64,000 nucleotides of DNA from Cafeteria roenbergensis (GCA_008330645.1 VLTN01000056.1:175072-239071), one strand, 5' to 3'. Positions 12,229 to 23,302 are shown, counted from the first letter of the stretch. The notes: generated by a model not told the origin, from the letters alone. Numbers and translations are program-made.

Positions 12229-12400
12229 TGCCCGAGCGTTTCGTGGTGCGGGCAGTTGCCCGCCGGCCGCGCATTGGCCGATCGCGAGTTGCACTCGCAG
12301 CCGCTCTGCCAGGCCACAACGACTGGCGGCGGCAGGCTACTGGCGGAGCGGGGGCGCTACAGGCCACCGGGGAGGCAGGCGCTGGGGTCCCGGGCGAAGA
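12229..12400. promoter_or_regulatory. divergent promoter, HFM1 / LRR gene
   Basis: A 172-bp gap between divergent start codons. It contains one ATTGGCC (inverted CCAAT-like) near 12280; nothing else is recognisable. Confidence 0.4.
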
Positions 12401-14154
12401 ATGCCCCCCAAGAAGGACGCCAAGAAGAAGGCGGGGGCTGAGGACGAGAGTGAGAGGCCGCCGGGTGCGCCTGCTCGCGCCGCTGCCCGTTGTTGCTGGC
12501 GCGCGACCACCCCGCCGCCAGTGCCGAGTGTGACCGCCCCGCCCGCTTGCAGTCAACTACACGGATGTGGTTCTCAAGAACTACAGGAAGGCTTGCACGT
12601 GAGCCCCGTCCCGTCCAGTGCGTTCGTGTCCGGCCTTGCTGCTGCGCCTGCCAAGCCACTGCCAAGCTGCCCGGCTGCCTGGGCGCTGGCACCGCGCCTC
12701 CGCAGCTCGATCGGGCTCACGCCTCACGAGGACTTGATGACAGCCCTGGTTCCGGAGGAGGATGACGGGACAGGCATCGGAAACGTGAGCGTGATCCCGA
12801 CCAGTCGAGCACGTGCCGCGCCCAGCCCCGCAGGCGTCAACCCAGTGGCCCACCGTTGCCTGTGCTCCGGCTCCCCGCCTCTCAGTTGTGCTTTGACAAG
12901 GACCTCGGCCCCGGAGGCATCCGGGCCTTTTGCGCCGCCGTCCTCGTGAGCTCGTCGCGCTGCCGTCGCCAGCCCGTTGCTCTTGCGCTCCCGCCACTCT
13001 GGCTCGGGCACGCCCGGCCCGCCCCCTGCCCACCTGCGAAGCTCGAGCCCTCCAACATGCGGAGCGACCGCAGGGCCGCGGCGCGTCGATGGAGCACCAC
13101 GCGTACAAGAGCCTCGTGTCGCTGCGGCTGTGGGCCACGGGCATCGAGGACGCCGGCATGGGGTCGCTGGTGAGACATGGCTGGTTTGCTTCGCTGGCGC
13201 GCGCGCGCGCGGCTAGCATGGTGCGGGATGCTCGGCGAGTGATCCGGGGGCGCCGTGACGGGATAGCCACACCTCAGCTGGTTGCGACGGCCTCCGTGAA
13301 ACCGACGCGACGGCGTGCCGCAGGCACAGCTCCTGCTCGCGGGGCCTGCTTTCGACGTGAAGCTCACGCACTTGGAGGTCATGGACGATGCCATCGGCCC
13401 CGCGGGGTGCCGGGCAATCGGCGACGCCCTCATGCTGGGCGGAAACGCCACGCTCATGACGCTGCGGCTGGACCTGAACAAGGGAATCCTTGATGCCGGG
13501 GCAATCGAGCTTTGCAAGGGATTGCGGACAAACCGGACGCTTTCGGTGAGTCGATTGCTGCGCCTCCAAGCCTCTGTGGAGTCCATGCCGAGCAGGATCT
13601 CCTCGCCCCCTCCGCCCAACCCTCACCCTGATGCAGCGACTGCTCGCTATCGCGTTGCCCCCTCGCAGACCCTGACCCTCTCCTTTTGTGGCATCACGGA
13701 GGCAGCTGTGCCGGCCCTGGCCGAAGTCTTGACTTCACCGTTCAGCAACCTGACGGAGCTCGACCTTCGCGGCAACTCGCTCAAGTCCGAGGGGCTACTT
13801 GCGCTCTCTGAGTCGCTGATGGGCAATACGAAGCTGGAGACGCTCCACCTGGCCGACAACGGCATTGGCGCGTCGACGGAGGAGGTCAACCGAACGGCTA
13901 TCGAGGCCTTGGGGACGGTCCTGGCTGCCCCAGCAGAGACGTCCAAGGTGTGCCGCGTTGACATGGAGATGAACACCATCGCGGAAGACGACGCCGTGGT
14001 TCTGGCATCTTTTCTTGGTCCCGAAAACACCAAGGTGCTGTCGTTCAAAGTGGACAGCTCGCTGCCAGGCGAGCTCTTCGACAAGCTCTTCCGGTCCGAC
14101 GCGGGCAAGAAGAAGGGCAAGGGCAAGAAGAAGAAGGGCAAGAAGAAGGGCTGA
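12401..14154 (+). CDS. leucine-rich repeat (RNI-like) protein with lysine-rich ends
   Basis: Seven exons join in frame: 12401-12449, 12553-12598, 12706-12784, 12886-12945, 13074-13169, 13324-13545 and 13669-14154, encoding 345 residues. All donors are GTGAG; the fifth exon's acceptor is the least certain. The product begins MPPKKDAKKK and ends in an (K)nG tail. The middle carries ribonuclease-inhibitor-type LRRs (LRLDLN, LTLSFCGI, LTELDLRGN, ETLHLADNGIG), about five to seven units. Such proteins are protein-binding scaffolds, and several axonemal proteins share this plan, but no specific orthologue is recognised. The six short introns are the highest intron density in the window. Confidence 0.85.
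14120..14150 (+). repeat. AAG/GGC repeat (Lys/Gly tail)
   Basis: Repeated AAGAAGGGC units encode the basic Lys-Gly tail of the LRR protein. Confidence 0.7.
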
Positions 14155-14288
14155 TTGCGTGGTGAGCGCTCCTGCTGCCCGCGGCGCCGCAAGCAGGGAC
14201 ACACCGCGGCCCCGTTGAGATTGCAACGGCAGACGCAACGCCACACGCAGGCACACTGGCTCGCACGCACGCACACCGCCCACTCTCG

Positions 14289-17200
14289 TTAGCCCGCGAT
14301 TGCCTGGAAAGCCCTGGCTTTGACCGTCGTCGGCTCGTTGTTGAGGTAGATTCCAAGGCGCTTGTTCCCGCACATGTTCGCAATGCCGCACATCTCCTCC
14401 ATGTCGAATCCGTGCAGGTAGGCGTCGGTGAGAAGATCTAGGCGCTCCTTGATCACTCCACAGTACTGCTGGATCAGCGTCGGCAGACCCAAGTCCGGCA
14501 TTTGCCCAACGGCCGGTTTGTCTCCGAACCTGTTGGGTTCTGTCACCCACGAGCTAAACGGCTGAGCCGTGACGCGCCCTGCAGAGTCCAACCCGTCGCT
14601 CTGCAGCCGCGGCGGCGGCCGAGCGCCGCTGTAGCCGCCCTCCATCTCCTTGTCGAAAACCCTCGCTTGCGTGCGCAGCGACTCGAACGCCGACCTGTGC
14701 AATAGCAGGTTCGCGAGGCGGGCGAGCGCCTCCTGTGCGTGCTTGCCCAGCCCGGTGGCGGACGCAGCAGCCGTGGGAGCGTCGCCACCAAGCCCGATCT
14801 TGTTCCACATGTCAAACGCCTTCAGCGCCTTGTGGAGCGACGTCAGAGCCGAATTTAGGCTCGTGAGTGCGTCCAGCTGCTTCTGGGCGAGGCCGACTCC
14901 CTTGTTGCCTGCCTTCGTTGGCAGGAACGCGCGAGCCTCCCTGGCGAGTTGCTTGAGGATCGAACTGGAGGATGCGCCTCCGCTGGGACCCTTCGTGGAG
15001 TTTGCGAAGGCGTGCGCAGCGTCTCCCCTCATAAGCGCCTCGAGGTTGATGGGCCCGATCGCCGCCTCCAACTCGGGCCGCTTCGTCTCCAGCGCGCGCA
15101 GCACCTGCTTCAGCGAATCCTTGACGGCCCCCACCTTGTCAACGCTTGCGAACGGAGCGCCCGAGTCCTCCTCGTCCCCTCGCGGCGGCAGAGGTTGGCC
15201 GAGGGGCGGGTTGACCGTGCACAGCTGCGTGATCGCAAGCCCCCAGGCGGACATCAAGGCATCCATCCGCTGCCGGTGCATAAGCCTCCGAACTTTGCGG
15301 CGCATGGCGTAGGGGGTCAGCGAGCGCAACCTCTGGCGGCACAACTTCTCCCCCTTGCGGCAAAAGTGCGGCAGTGGCCGCTTCTTCTCGCGTGCAAAGA
15401 GCAGGAAGTTCTTGGTGCCGCGTGCGACTGCGGCGCTGTCCTTTGCAGAAATGCCGGTGGCCTCACTGGAGAGGCGCGCCTGGGAGCGAGCAGCCCGGCG
15501 GCCAGCCATCGCTGAGGCCCGGGCTCGCTGCGAGGAGGCCTGCTCCTGCAGCAGCGACTGCCCGCTGCCGGCTGCCACAAAGTCCGAAGCCGAGTCGCTG
15601 AGAAGCTTGGGCCTGCTCAGGACGCTGTCTCGCTCAGTTCGAGGCAGTTCCCCAAACAGCCCGGCCTCTGGGTTGGTCTGGGGCAGGTGCAGGGCGTCCT
15701 TGCCCTTGGGCATGGCCTTGTCCAGCTTGGGAGGGACGCCTCCTTTCTTGGCCACGTACCTAGTGACCATGGCGATGTCCTGTGGGTTGTCGAAGCGCTC
15801 CCCTCCGTCACCACCGTCCCACCCTGTGCCGAACGGCATGTCCTTGGCAGATTTGAATGGCCCCACGCTCGGGGCACCAGGCTGCTGCGCGCTCCTGCGC
15901 TTCTGCGCCGCGACGATCTTGGGCAGCTCCAGCTCTCCCCACGGCTTGCGAAACTCAGCAGAATCGGGATCAGCCTTGGCCATCTTGCGCTGGAGCCGCT
16001 TTGCCTTGAAACCCCCAAGCAGGCCGTTCAGGCCAGCCCCGACGCGTGCAACGCCAGACTCGGGAGACTCGGACTTGCCGGCTCCAGCACCCCCGAAGTG
16101 AGCGATGTTGGGGCTCGGGCCGGCCGGAAGCGCGGTCTCGGCGTCGAAGACCTCGGCAGCAGACTCGGAAAGGCTGGTGCGCTCTCCGGCAACTGAACCG
16201 GCTACTGTCGAGTCCGGACGGCCGGGGACGGTGCCGCGGGCTTCGTCGGGCATGCCCTGCGTCTGGAGCAGCATCGGAATCACGGGGCTCCGGCCCATTG
16301 GCGCGAGCGGGTCGTTGTGCGATGCAAGCTCGTCAAAGCTTCGCACGTCCATGTCCATGGCAGGAGCCTCCAGCATGCCGAGATTCGTCTTGGCAGGGGT
16401 GCTCAGTCCGGGGACCATCGGCCTGGGCGGTGGCACAAAGTCTCCTGCCTCGATGGCGCGGACCAGTGCCTGTGGTGCCAGCGGAGGCGGCCCAGTGAGA
16501 TCTTGGGGGAGCGCCATGACCAGCGGGAGGTCGGTGAATGGCTTGTCCATGTCCGCCCTGGTCATAAACGATGGAGCACCAGGGGTTTCGCCCGGCTTTC
16601 CAAACTTCTGCTCCACCTCCGTTGGGGCCTGCGGCACAGGCGGCAGGACGCGGGGTCCGATGGGAGGGCGCTCGCTGTTCAGAATGTATGCCTCTGGGGG
16701 GACGGGACCCCATCGCAGGCCGTCTATTGGGCCCTTGGGCTCGCCCCACCCAGCCTGCAGGAGCGACGAGTCGTGGTGCTTTCGGCTGCGGCTGCTTCCG
16801 GAGCCGCCGTCTTCGCTGTAGTCGAGCTCAGGCCAAAGCTTGGGGTCCAACAAGTGCCTCGCCCTCGCTCCGTCGTCGTCGGCCAGCTCCTCGGGCGGTG
16901 CTGCGCTGGACGGGCCCGTCGCCCTCCGGCGGAGGCTCTCGAAGGGAACACCCTTTGCGCCGCCAGGCGCAAATGCGTCGAACGGGCCGTTCTGGAACGC
17001 AAAGGGAGCACGGTTTTCGGGGTACGCAGACCTGGCCGGAAACTCGACAGGCATGCCGGCAGGGGCCTTGCCCGAGTCCCTAAACTGCCTGGACAAGTCC
17101 TCAGGGCCGTAGTTCATGGCAGCGGCGGAAGTGTAGGGGGCCGTGTTGGTGGCGGCCCGCTGCAGCAGGTAGATGCACGCAAAGCACCGGGACTGCTCGT

Positions 17201-17798
17201 CGCTGTGCCTGTCCGCGGCTCTGGGGAAGAATGCCACGGGGGACTTTGCCACGTGCGCCAACTGAAGGAGAACCGGCCCGGTGGCCTTGAGGGCCGCCAG
17301 TCTCTCCGCGTGCGGTGTGTGCAGGTTCACCTTGCCAGCGACCTCTGAAAGCCTCTGGGTGAGGTGGGCCACGAGCTTGCCGTGGTCGTCCGCCCTGTCC
17401 AACTCTACGGCGGCATCCGCAAAGGCACGGTGGTAAAACTCGGGGGAAGATGCGTGCCCTTGCGTCCGCGTCGCCACCTCTTCCAAGGTGCCGCCAAGGT
17501 CGTCGTTTTCTTGCACCCCCATGTCTTCCGTTTGCAGAAACGTGGAGCCGAGGAGCCGCGTTTCGTCCAGCGGCCACCGCCGGCGAGCGTGCGTCTGCAA
17601 GGCCTCGCGCTCGGCCACGTATTCCAGGATCGCCTCGCTTGCGCCCTTGGCAACCTCGCCAGCTGCAGGAAAGGGCAAACCGCCGATTCCAGGACGTGGG
17701 TCGGCGCTGCTGACGCGCTCGGCAGTCGCGGCGGCAGCCAAGGCTAGAGCGAGAACGAAACCGGCATGGCTGCAGCGGGCGCGGCGCCTTGGGCCCAT
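14289..17798 (-). CDS. large secreted orphan protein
   Basis: Single exon, 1169 residues. The start at 17798 was chosen because it gives a classic signal peptide: MGPRRRARCSHAG, then a hydrophobic Ala/Leu core (FVLALALAAAATA) and a likely cut after it. The frame stays open upstream to 18116, which would overlap the divergent peptidase gene and bury the signal. There is no second membrane segment, so the mature protein should be secreted or lumenal. The body is Pro/Gly/Ala-rich with repeated short polar segments. A C-terminal block near residues 1090-1160 has conserved-looking Cys (QQYCGVIKERLDLL, MEEMCGIANMCGNK). No family is recognised. The stop is 134 bp from the LRR gene stop. Confidence 0.65.
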   Translation of the reverse strand: MGPRRRARCSHAGFVLALALAAAATAERVSSADPRPGIGGLPFPAAGEVAKGASEAILEYVAEREALQTHARRRWPLDETRLLGSTFLQTEDMGVQENDDLGGTLEEVATRTQGHASSPEFYHRAFADAAVELDRADDHGKLVAHLTQRLSEVAGKVNLHTPHAERLAALKATGPVLLQLAHVAKSPVAFFPRAADRHSDEQSRCFACIYLLQRAATNTAPYTSAAAMNYGPEDLSRQFRDSGKAPAGMPVEFPARSAYPENRAPFAFQNGPFDAFAPGGAKGVPFESLRRRATGPSSAAPPEELADDDGARARHLLDPKLWPELDYSEDGGSGSSRSRKHHDSSLLQAGWGEPKGPIDGLRWGPVPPEAYILNSERPPIGPRVLPPVPQAPTEVEQKFGKPGETPGAPSFMTRADMDKPFTDLPLVMALPQDLTGPPPLAPQALVRAIEAGDFVPPPRPMVPGLSTPAKTNLGMLEAPAMDMDVRSFDELASHNDPLAPMGRSPVIPMLLQTQGMPDEARGTVPGRPDSTVAGSVAGERTSLSESAAEVFDAETALPAGPSPNIAHFGGAGAGKSESPESGVARVGAGLNGLLGGFKAKRLQRKMAKADPDSAEFRKPWGELELPKIVAAQKRRSAQQPGAPSVGPFKSAKDMPFGTGWDGGDGGERFDNPQDIAMVTRYVAKKGGVPPKLDKAMPKGKDALHLPQTNPEAGLFGELPRTERDSVLSRPKLLSDSASDFVAAGSGQSLLQEQASSQRARASAMAGRRAARSQARLSSEATGISAKDSAAVARGTKNFLLFAREKKRPLPHFCRKGEKLCRQRLRSLTPYAMRRKVRRLMHRQRMDALMSAWGLAITQLCTVNPPLGQPLPPRGDEEDSGAPFASVDKVGAVKDSLKQVLRALETKRPELEAAIGPINLEALMRGDAAHAFANSTKGPSGGASSSSILKQLAREARAFLPTKAGNKGVGLAQKQLDALTSLNSALTSLHKALKAFDMWNKIGLGGDAPTAAASATGLGKHAQEALARLANLLLHRSAFESLRTQARVFDKEMEGGYSGARPPPRLQSDGLDSAGRVTAQPFSSWVTEPNRFGDKPAVGQMPDLGLPTLIQQYCGVIKERLDLLTDAYLHGFDMEEMCGIANMCGNKRLGIYLNNEPTTVKARAFQAIAG

Positions 17799-18060
17799 TC
17801 GCAAAGCCCCTTCGTCCCGATCAGAGGGCTCCCGGCACGCCCCCGGCGTCTCTCCAGGGTGCCTCGGGCCTTGGGACGCCGCGTGCTGCGCGCCGCGGCT
17901 TCGGCGGGGCAGAGCCGACGTCGACAGCGGAACTATGGCGCAGCGAACCCTCCTCGAGGGATTTGGGGCTGGCCAACTACAGCGCCATAGTTGGGTAGCT
18001 GACCGAGGCGGCAGAGCCCCAGCGCAGCCGCACCCTGCACCCGCACCCTCAGCAGGCGCC
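17799..18060. promoter_or_regulatory. divergent promoter with inverted repeat
   Basis: A 262-bp gap between two divergent secretory-pathway genes. It contains a perfect 11-bp inverted repeat, AACTATGGCGC at 17931-17941 and GCGCCATAGTT at 17982-17992. The right arm itself sits in a smaller palindrome, CAACTA at 17974-17979 and TAGTTG at 17988-17993. This is a plausible shared operator or initiator pair. Confidence 0.45.
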
Positions 18061-21000
18061 ATGGCGCTCGGGCGGCAGCCCGCGCCGGTGTGCGCAATTG
18101 CCGGGCTGGCGGCCACAGCACTTGTCGCAGGCCTGCTGCTGCTTTGGCCCAGCCATCAGTCCGCGCAGGAGGAAAAATTCGGCGGCGGAGCCTCATTCGT
18201 GCAGATTAGCGCCGACCAAGACCTGACGGCGACCTACCTGCGCTCCTTCTGCGACGAGGAGACGGCAGCGGTGCAGGTGCTGCTGGCCGGCGCCAGCAGC
18301 CTCACGCGCGAGCCGCTGCTCTGGGCTGCCAACCAAATGGACTCGCGGCTGGCCGATGTCCTCATGCTCGGGTGAGCCCGCTTCCCGGGGACTGGCCGGG
18401 GCCGCAGCGCGCCTGCCGCAGGGACGGCGCATGCAGGGGGGGGGCACGCCATTGCGGCGCAAGAGCCTGTTTTGTTTGGGGAGGCGGGAGGGCGCAGCGT
18501 CGCTGTGCTCGTTGTGGTTGCTGCTGGAACTGCGGCGCCGGTATGTGCCGCCTCCCGGCCATCGTCGCGACCGGTCGCTCCGCTGTGCCCATTTCCCTTC
18601 GCATGGCGGCGCAGAGAACTGCTTCGGGAGGTGCACCCCGAGAAGAGCGTCCGAGAGGCGGCCTCCTACTGCGTTCAGGCTGCTGCCGCCAACGCCACCG
18701 CCGTCTCCCTGAACCGGCCTCTGTTCGACGCCTTCCACAGTCTGAGCAAGGGGCAGCGCCGCGCCCTCCGTGCATCGGCCGTGCCGCCCATCGACCCGTC
18801 CGCCCGTGGGCGCGACGTGGTCGTGTCCCACGACGCAGTTCGGTACGTGCGGAAGACCCTCGAGGCCTTCGCTCGCAGCGGAGTAGGGATCGTCCCGGAG
18901 GAGCAGGAGGCTGCGTTCTTCGCCCGCATTCGCGAGCTGCAGGACAGGATCACGGCTCTCTCGCAGCAGTACGACACGGCCCTGGCTGAGGATCGGCGCG
19001 GCGTGTGGCTGCTAGTGCCGGGCGCCGCGGCCTCCAACGCCACTCCTCCCGCGGCCGCCGCATCGGCCCCGGGCCCGCCCTCGCTCGCCCCCAAGGACGC
19101 TCTTCCGCTCAGCGGCACGGTGTCTGTGGAGGGGCTTCCTGCCGACTTCGTCGCCGCCCGCCTGCGCTCGGTGCCGGCAGCCTCGCTCGCGGAGGCAGTC
19201 GCTGCCCACACCGGCCTCACGGACTCGGCTCCCGCCGCCGGCGACTCCAAGGAAGCACCCGCGGTCGTCCCTCTTCCAGGGCCCCTCGCCGCAGTGCCCC
19301 CATCCGGGGCCCCGCCCGTCACCGTCTTGGAAATTTCCACTGACTACCCGGACGCCGGCCCCGCCACCAAGTACGCCATCGACCGCCGCCTCCGTGCGGC
19401 GGTTTCCCTCCAGTCGGCCCGCCGCGGCTTCCCGCAGAACCAGGCGACCCTGGCCTCGCTCCTCGCCGCCAGGGCCGAGCTGTCGCGCACCATCGCGGAG
19501 GCAAAGGCCAAGGCCGGCGCCGTCGCCCCGGGCCGCGCCGGCGGTTCCCTTGACGCCGACCAGTGCTCCCCCGCCGGCCTCTCCCTCCAGTCCATGATGG
19601 CGAAGGAGCCCGCAGCCGTCCGCACCCTCCTGGACCGGGTCCTGGCCATCGCCCGGGGCCCGGGCGAGCGGGAGCGCCTCGCCCTTGAGCGCATGCTGAG
19701 GCAGGACCCGGCTCAGCAGACGCCCCCCGGCGAGGCGAACCCGGCCCTCCCCGACGGCCTCCGCTCCTTCGACCTCGGCATCCTCATGGAGCGCGTTCGC
19801 CGCAGCGCCTTCAACGTCAGCTCCGACCGCACCAGGGCCTTCTTCACGTACGCGCTGGCCCGTCGAGGCGTCATCACCACCGCGGCGCGGCTCTTCGGCC
19901 TCCGCTTCGCCGTGGTTGCGGCACCCTCCCTCGGCGCGCCCGACGACACCGGCATCGGCGGCAAGGCCCGCGACCGCGCGCTGGACGCGTGCCTCAACCC
20001 CGACTTTGCCAAGTCGCTCACCGTGTGCGAGCGGCCCGTCATCACGCCGCTCGACGAGTCGGCCGTGGCGGTGGAAGCCTCCGCCGTGCCGGACGCCCAT
20101 CGCTGGCACCCCTCTGTCGAGGTGATCGACGTATACACAGTGGCCGACGGCTCCGACGAAACGGAGGACGACGACGGGCAGGAGCCCTTCTCCAGCGCCC
20201 CAGCCCACACCGCCAACCGGGGCGCCTACATCGGCCGGCTCTACCTCGACGCATTCCCGCGGAAGGACAAGTACAAGCACATGGCGATGTTCCCCGTGCG
20301 CCCCGGGCTCATGCGCTGGCAGGAGCCCTCGGAGGAGGGCCGCCGTCGCCGCCAGCTCCGCGCTGCCGCGGAGGAGCAGCAGGGGGGGGCCGCGGGCGCC
20401 GCCGCGGCTGCAAGGCGCGGCCTCGCATCGAGCAGGACAACGTCGCGCGTCGGCGCGTCGGCCCTCGCCCGCGCCATGAGCCGCCGCAGCCGCGTGGGCT
20501 CCGGCGGCGACGGGTCCGAGGTGGTGCTGGAGCAGCACCCCGAGGCGGCGCTAGTGTGCAACTTCGAGCCGGAGGGTCCGATGGAGCACAGCGACGTCGT
20601 CACCCTCTTTCACGAGTTCGGGCACGCTCTCCACCACCTGCTGGGCGGCCGCCACCAGCGCTTTACCGCCTTCTCCGGCGCAAGCACGGAGACGGACTTC
20701 GTCGAAGTGCCCTCCCAGCTGAACGAGGCCTTTGCATGGGACGCCGCCGTCCTGGCCTCCTTTGCCGCGCGCAAGCGCACCGATGAGGAGATGCTTGCGG
20801 AGGGCGCCGGGGCGCCGCAGGTGGAGGTCATCCCGGGGGACTTGGTCGATCGCATGCGGGCGGCCGACGCCGCAGGGCGTGCGCTGGGCGCATGGAGGCA
20901 GGCGTATCTCAGCGCCCTCTCGCTCCGACTGCACGCGGGAGAGTTTGCGTTCAGCCCCGATGCCGAGCCCAAGGCCGCCCCGGCCAACGCGGCCCGTCGC

Positions 21001-21645
21001 ATGGTGTCCCCGACCGACGGCAAGGCCGGCCAGCAGTCCCTCGAACCGAGCGGGGACGGCGGCGGCCCGCCATCCGGGCCTCCGTCTGGCCAGAGCACCT
21101 GCCCCCCGCTGCCTGAAACCAAGACGCCGCTGGACGCCGCCGTCAACCTCATCGCGGACGAGACCTCCCCGCTCCCGCCCATGCCCGGCTCTCACCTGGC
21201 CTCCAACTTCGCCCACCTCGTGGGCTACGGCTCCAACTACTACTCCTACACCTGGTCGGACGTCATCGTCAAGGACATGCTGGGGCCCTTTGAGGCGGCC
21301 AAGGCCGCGTCGGCCTCGGCAGAGGCCCAGCCAGCCAACGCCACCGGCGCTGAGTCGCCCGCCGACGGTCAGCAGGGAAAGGACGTGGACCCCGACGCCG
21401 GCAGCCTCCTCTCTGCGCGCAACGCCGCCCACCGCTACCGGCGGGACGTTCTCGAGGTGGCAGGCAGGCTCGACGGCGACGAGATGGTGTCCGCCTTTTT
21501 GGGGCGCGACTTTGAGTACGGCGCCTACGAGGCGTGGCTGGGGGAGGGCATGGGCGCAGCCTGGCTCGGCGAGCCTGGCCAAGACGCCTCCGCGCCCGGC
21601 GAGGCTGCAGCGCCCGAGGCGGCAGACAAGACGCCTGCGTCATAA
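18061..21645 (+). CDS. membrane-anchored M3-family metallopeptidase (thimet oligopeptidase-like)
   Basis: Two exons, 18061-18371 and 18615-21645 (phase 2 junction, GTGAGC donor), encode 1113 residues, long for the family (about 650-720). Zinc-binding HEFGH is at residues 770-774 inside FHEFGHALHHLLGG, followed by VEVPSQLNEAFAW, the M3 downstream glutamate region. The N-terminal segment around VHPEKSVREAA is also typical. Residues 13-30 form one hydrophobic helix after a short polar start, giving a signal anchor, with Asn-x-Ser/Thr sites after it, so the catalytic part should face the lumen or cell surface. Family members cleave oligopeptides of up to about 20 residues. Ala/Gly-rich insertions account for the extra length. 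Confidence 0.88.
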
Positions 21646-21985
21646 GAGGCGTTGAGGCGGCGCGCTCCCGGCGGCAGCCGCCTGTTCGTTCTGCCCGTAT
21701 GCATGTGTGCGTGTTGGACCGACATCTCGCTTCGTTCATGGCCTGCGCAACGATGCACAGCGCAGCCGTGGCCCCAGCGACGCGCGAAAGCCTTCCCGGT
21801 CGTGGCGCTGTCCCGGGCCCTCCAGCCGGCACCTCGCAGCTTCCACTGCTGCCGTTGTTCGTTGCGGTATTGTCGGAGCGCCCCCCCCCCTGGGAACGGG
21901 AGCGCTCCCACGAACACGCGCCCCACACACTCACACTCACATGCACGCTTCGGGATCCCGCTGCAGCAAAGGCCTGCCAGCGCGC
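21646..21985. other. convergent intergenic region with GT/CA-rich tracts
   Basis: A 340-bp gap between convergent stops. It holds a sense-strand GT-rich tract for the M3 gene (21697-21716) and a CA-rich tract (21900-21945) that is GT-rich on the strand of the lipoyl gene, plus a run of ten C near 21881. No gene is seen. Confidence 0.5.
21697..21716 (+). terminator. GT-rich 3' element downstream of the M3 peptidase gene
   Basis: ATGTGTGCGTGTTG lies about 55 nt after the stop, with no AATAAA nearby. It resembles the GU-rich element used in 3'-end processing; similar tracts follow most genes here. Confidence 0.3.
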
Positions 21986-23113
21986 TCACGCGGTCTCCTC
22001 GTCAGCGATTGACGGGTCCTCCATCCCGGTGGCGCCGAACTCGGCGACGTACTTGGCCTGCTCGCCGATGAGGGCGCCCCCTGCCGCGGAGCGGGAGAGG
22101 GAGCGGCCCCACCGCTCGAAGGCGACGTACCCGGAGCTGGGGCCGGCAGCGAGCTCCGTGGAGGCGGGGGCGGGGGCGGCAGCCGCTGGGGCAGGGGCCG
22201 GGACGGGTGCTGGGGCTGCAGCCGGGGCTGGCGCCGCGGCCGGAGCTGGGGCCGGCGCTGCAGCAGGGGCGGGGGCCGGGGTAGGGGCCGGAGCCGGAGC
22301 CGGTGCCGGTGCCTCGGCGGGCTCGGGGGCGGACGCGGCAGGGCTTGCCTTGGCCGGCGGCGCGTCGTCAACGGTGAACTCCTTGAAGGCGTCGAGCAGG
22401 TCCGCATCGTCAACCGTCACGGCAATGGGGGTGCTGATGGGGATGTCGTCGGTGCCGCCCTGCACCAGGATCTTGGCCAGGAAGCCGTCGTCGGTAGCCT
22501 CAAGGCTCACCTCCGCCTTGTCGGTCTGGATAGAAGCAAGCTCGTCGCCGGCCGCGAACTCACCGCCCTCGGCAACAAGCCACTCCACGAGGTTGCCGGC
22601 CTCCATGGTCTGCGCGTGCGCGAGCCGGGAGCGCGCAGCGGCGGAGAACAGAACCAAGTGGTGCGCAAGCGAATGCGGCGCACGCTCGAGCCGACTCGCG
22701 CCAAGCCGGCCGCCGGCACAGGATGCGGCAAGGCCGCGGCAGCATCATCAGGGGGCTAGCGCGTTCACACACGCGCGCAGCCGCGACGGCTGGCTGCTTG
22801 GGGCCAGCGCGGACGAGGCCTCGCTCCGCCGACGACCGGCGTCAGGCAGCAAGCGCCCCAGCCACGCGCCCAACCAGCTTGGCAGGGCCTGTTCACTGTG
22901 GCCGCGCGACGCAGCCCACGGCCCGCGCCCGGAGCCTTCACTCCCTATCGTGGCCGGTGTAACCGGGCAGGCGTTCCTCACAGGGCTCAGGGAGGGCATG
23001 CGGACGATGGTGTGCTCCGGGAAGCTGCTCATGCAGCGAGCAAAGAAGGGCGACTCGCGCAGGGCGACGGCCATCGGCGCGCGGGCGACTGCGACTGCAC
23101 GGCGGGCAAGCAT
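21986..23113 (-). CDS. mitochondrial lipoyl-domain protein, E2/E3BP-like without catalytic domain
   Basis: Two exons, 22982-23113 and 21986-22609, joined across a 372-nt intron that splits the lipoyl-domain start (MPSLSP|TMEAG), encode 251 residues. The first 35 residues are basic and Ala-rich, a likely mitochondrial presequence. Residues 39-115 are a complete lipoyl domain with the swinging-arm lysine K75 in QTDKAEV and the PDH-type IPISTPIAV end. A long Ala-Pro linker follows, as in pyruvate dehydrogenase E2 or protein X. The last 50 residues do not look like a peripheral-subunit-binding domain, and the acyltransferase core is absent (E2 is usually over 400 residues). It may be a protein X-like subunit or a free lipoyl carrier. 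It diverges from MTRFR. Confidence 0.88.
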
Positions 23114-23302
23114 GGCGCCAAGAGTGGCAGCGGACTCCTCGAGTGGGCTGCGCGGAGCACCGACGGCTGCGAATCTCGGCTGCCGGCGGGGGCGATCGGG
23201 GCAGAGCTGGCCGGCGCCTCCGAGGGGAAATCATTCTCGCCCCCGCCGCACCCGGCGACCAGGCGCGCCCGCGCCCGGCGCACGAGAGACTACCCGCCGT
23301 GA
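23114..23302. promoter_or_regulatory. divergent promoter of two mitochondrial-protein genes
   Basis: 189 bp between the start codons of the lipoyl protein and MTRFR, both predicted mitochondrial. No motif is recognised. Confidence 0.4.
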
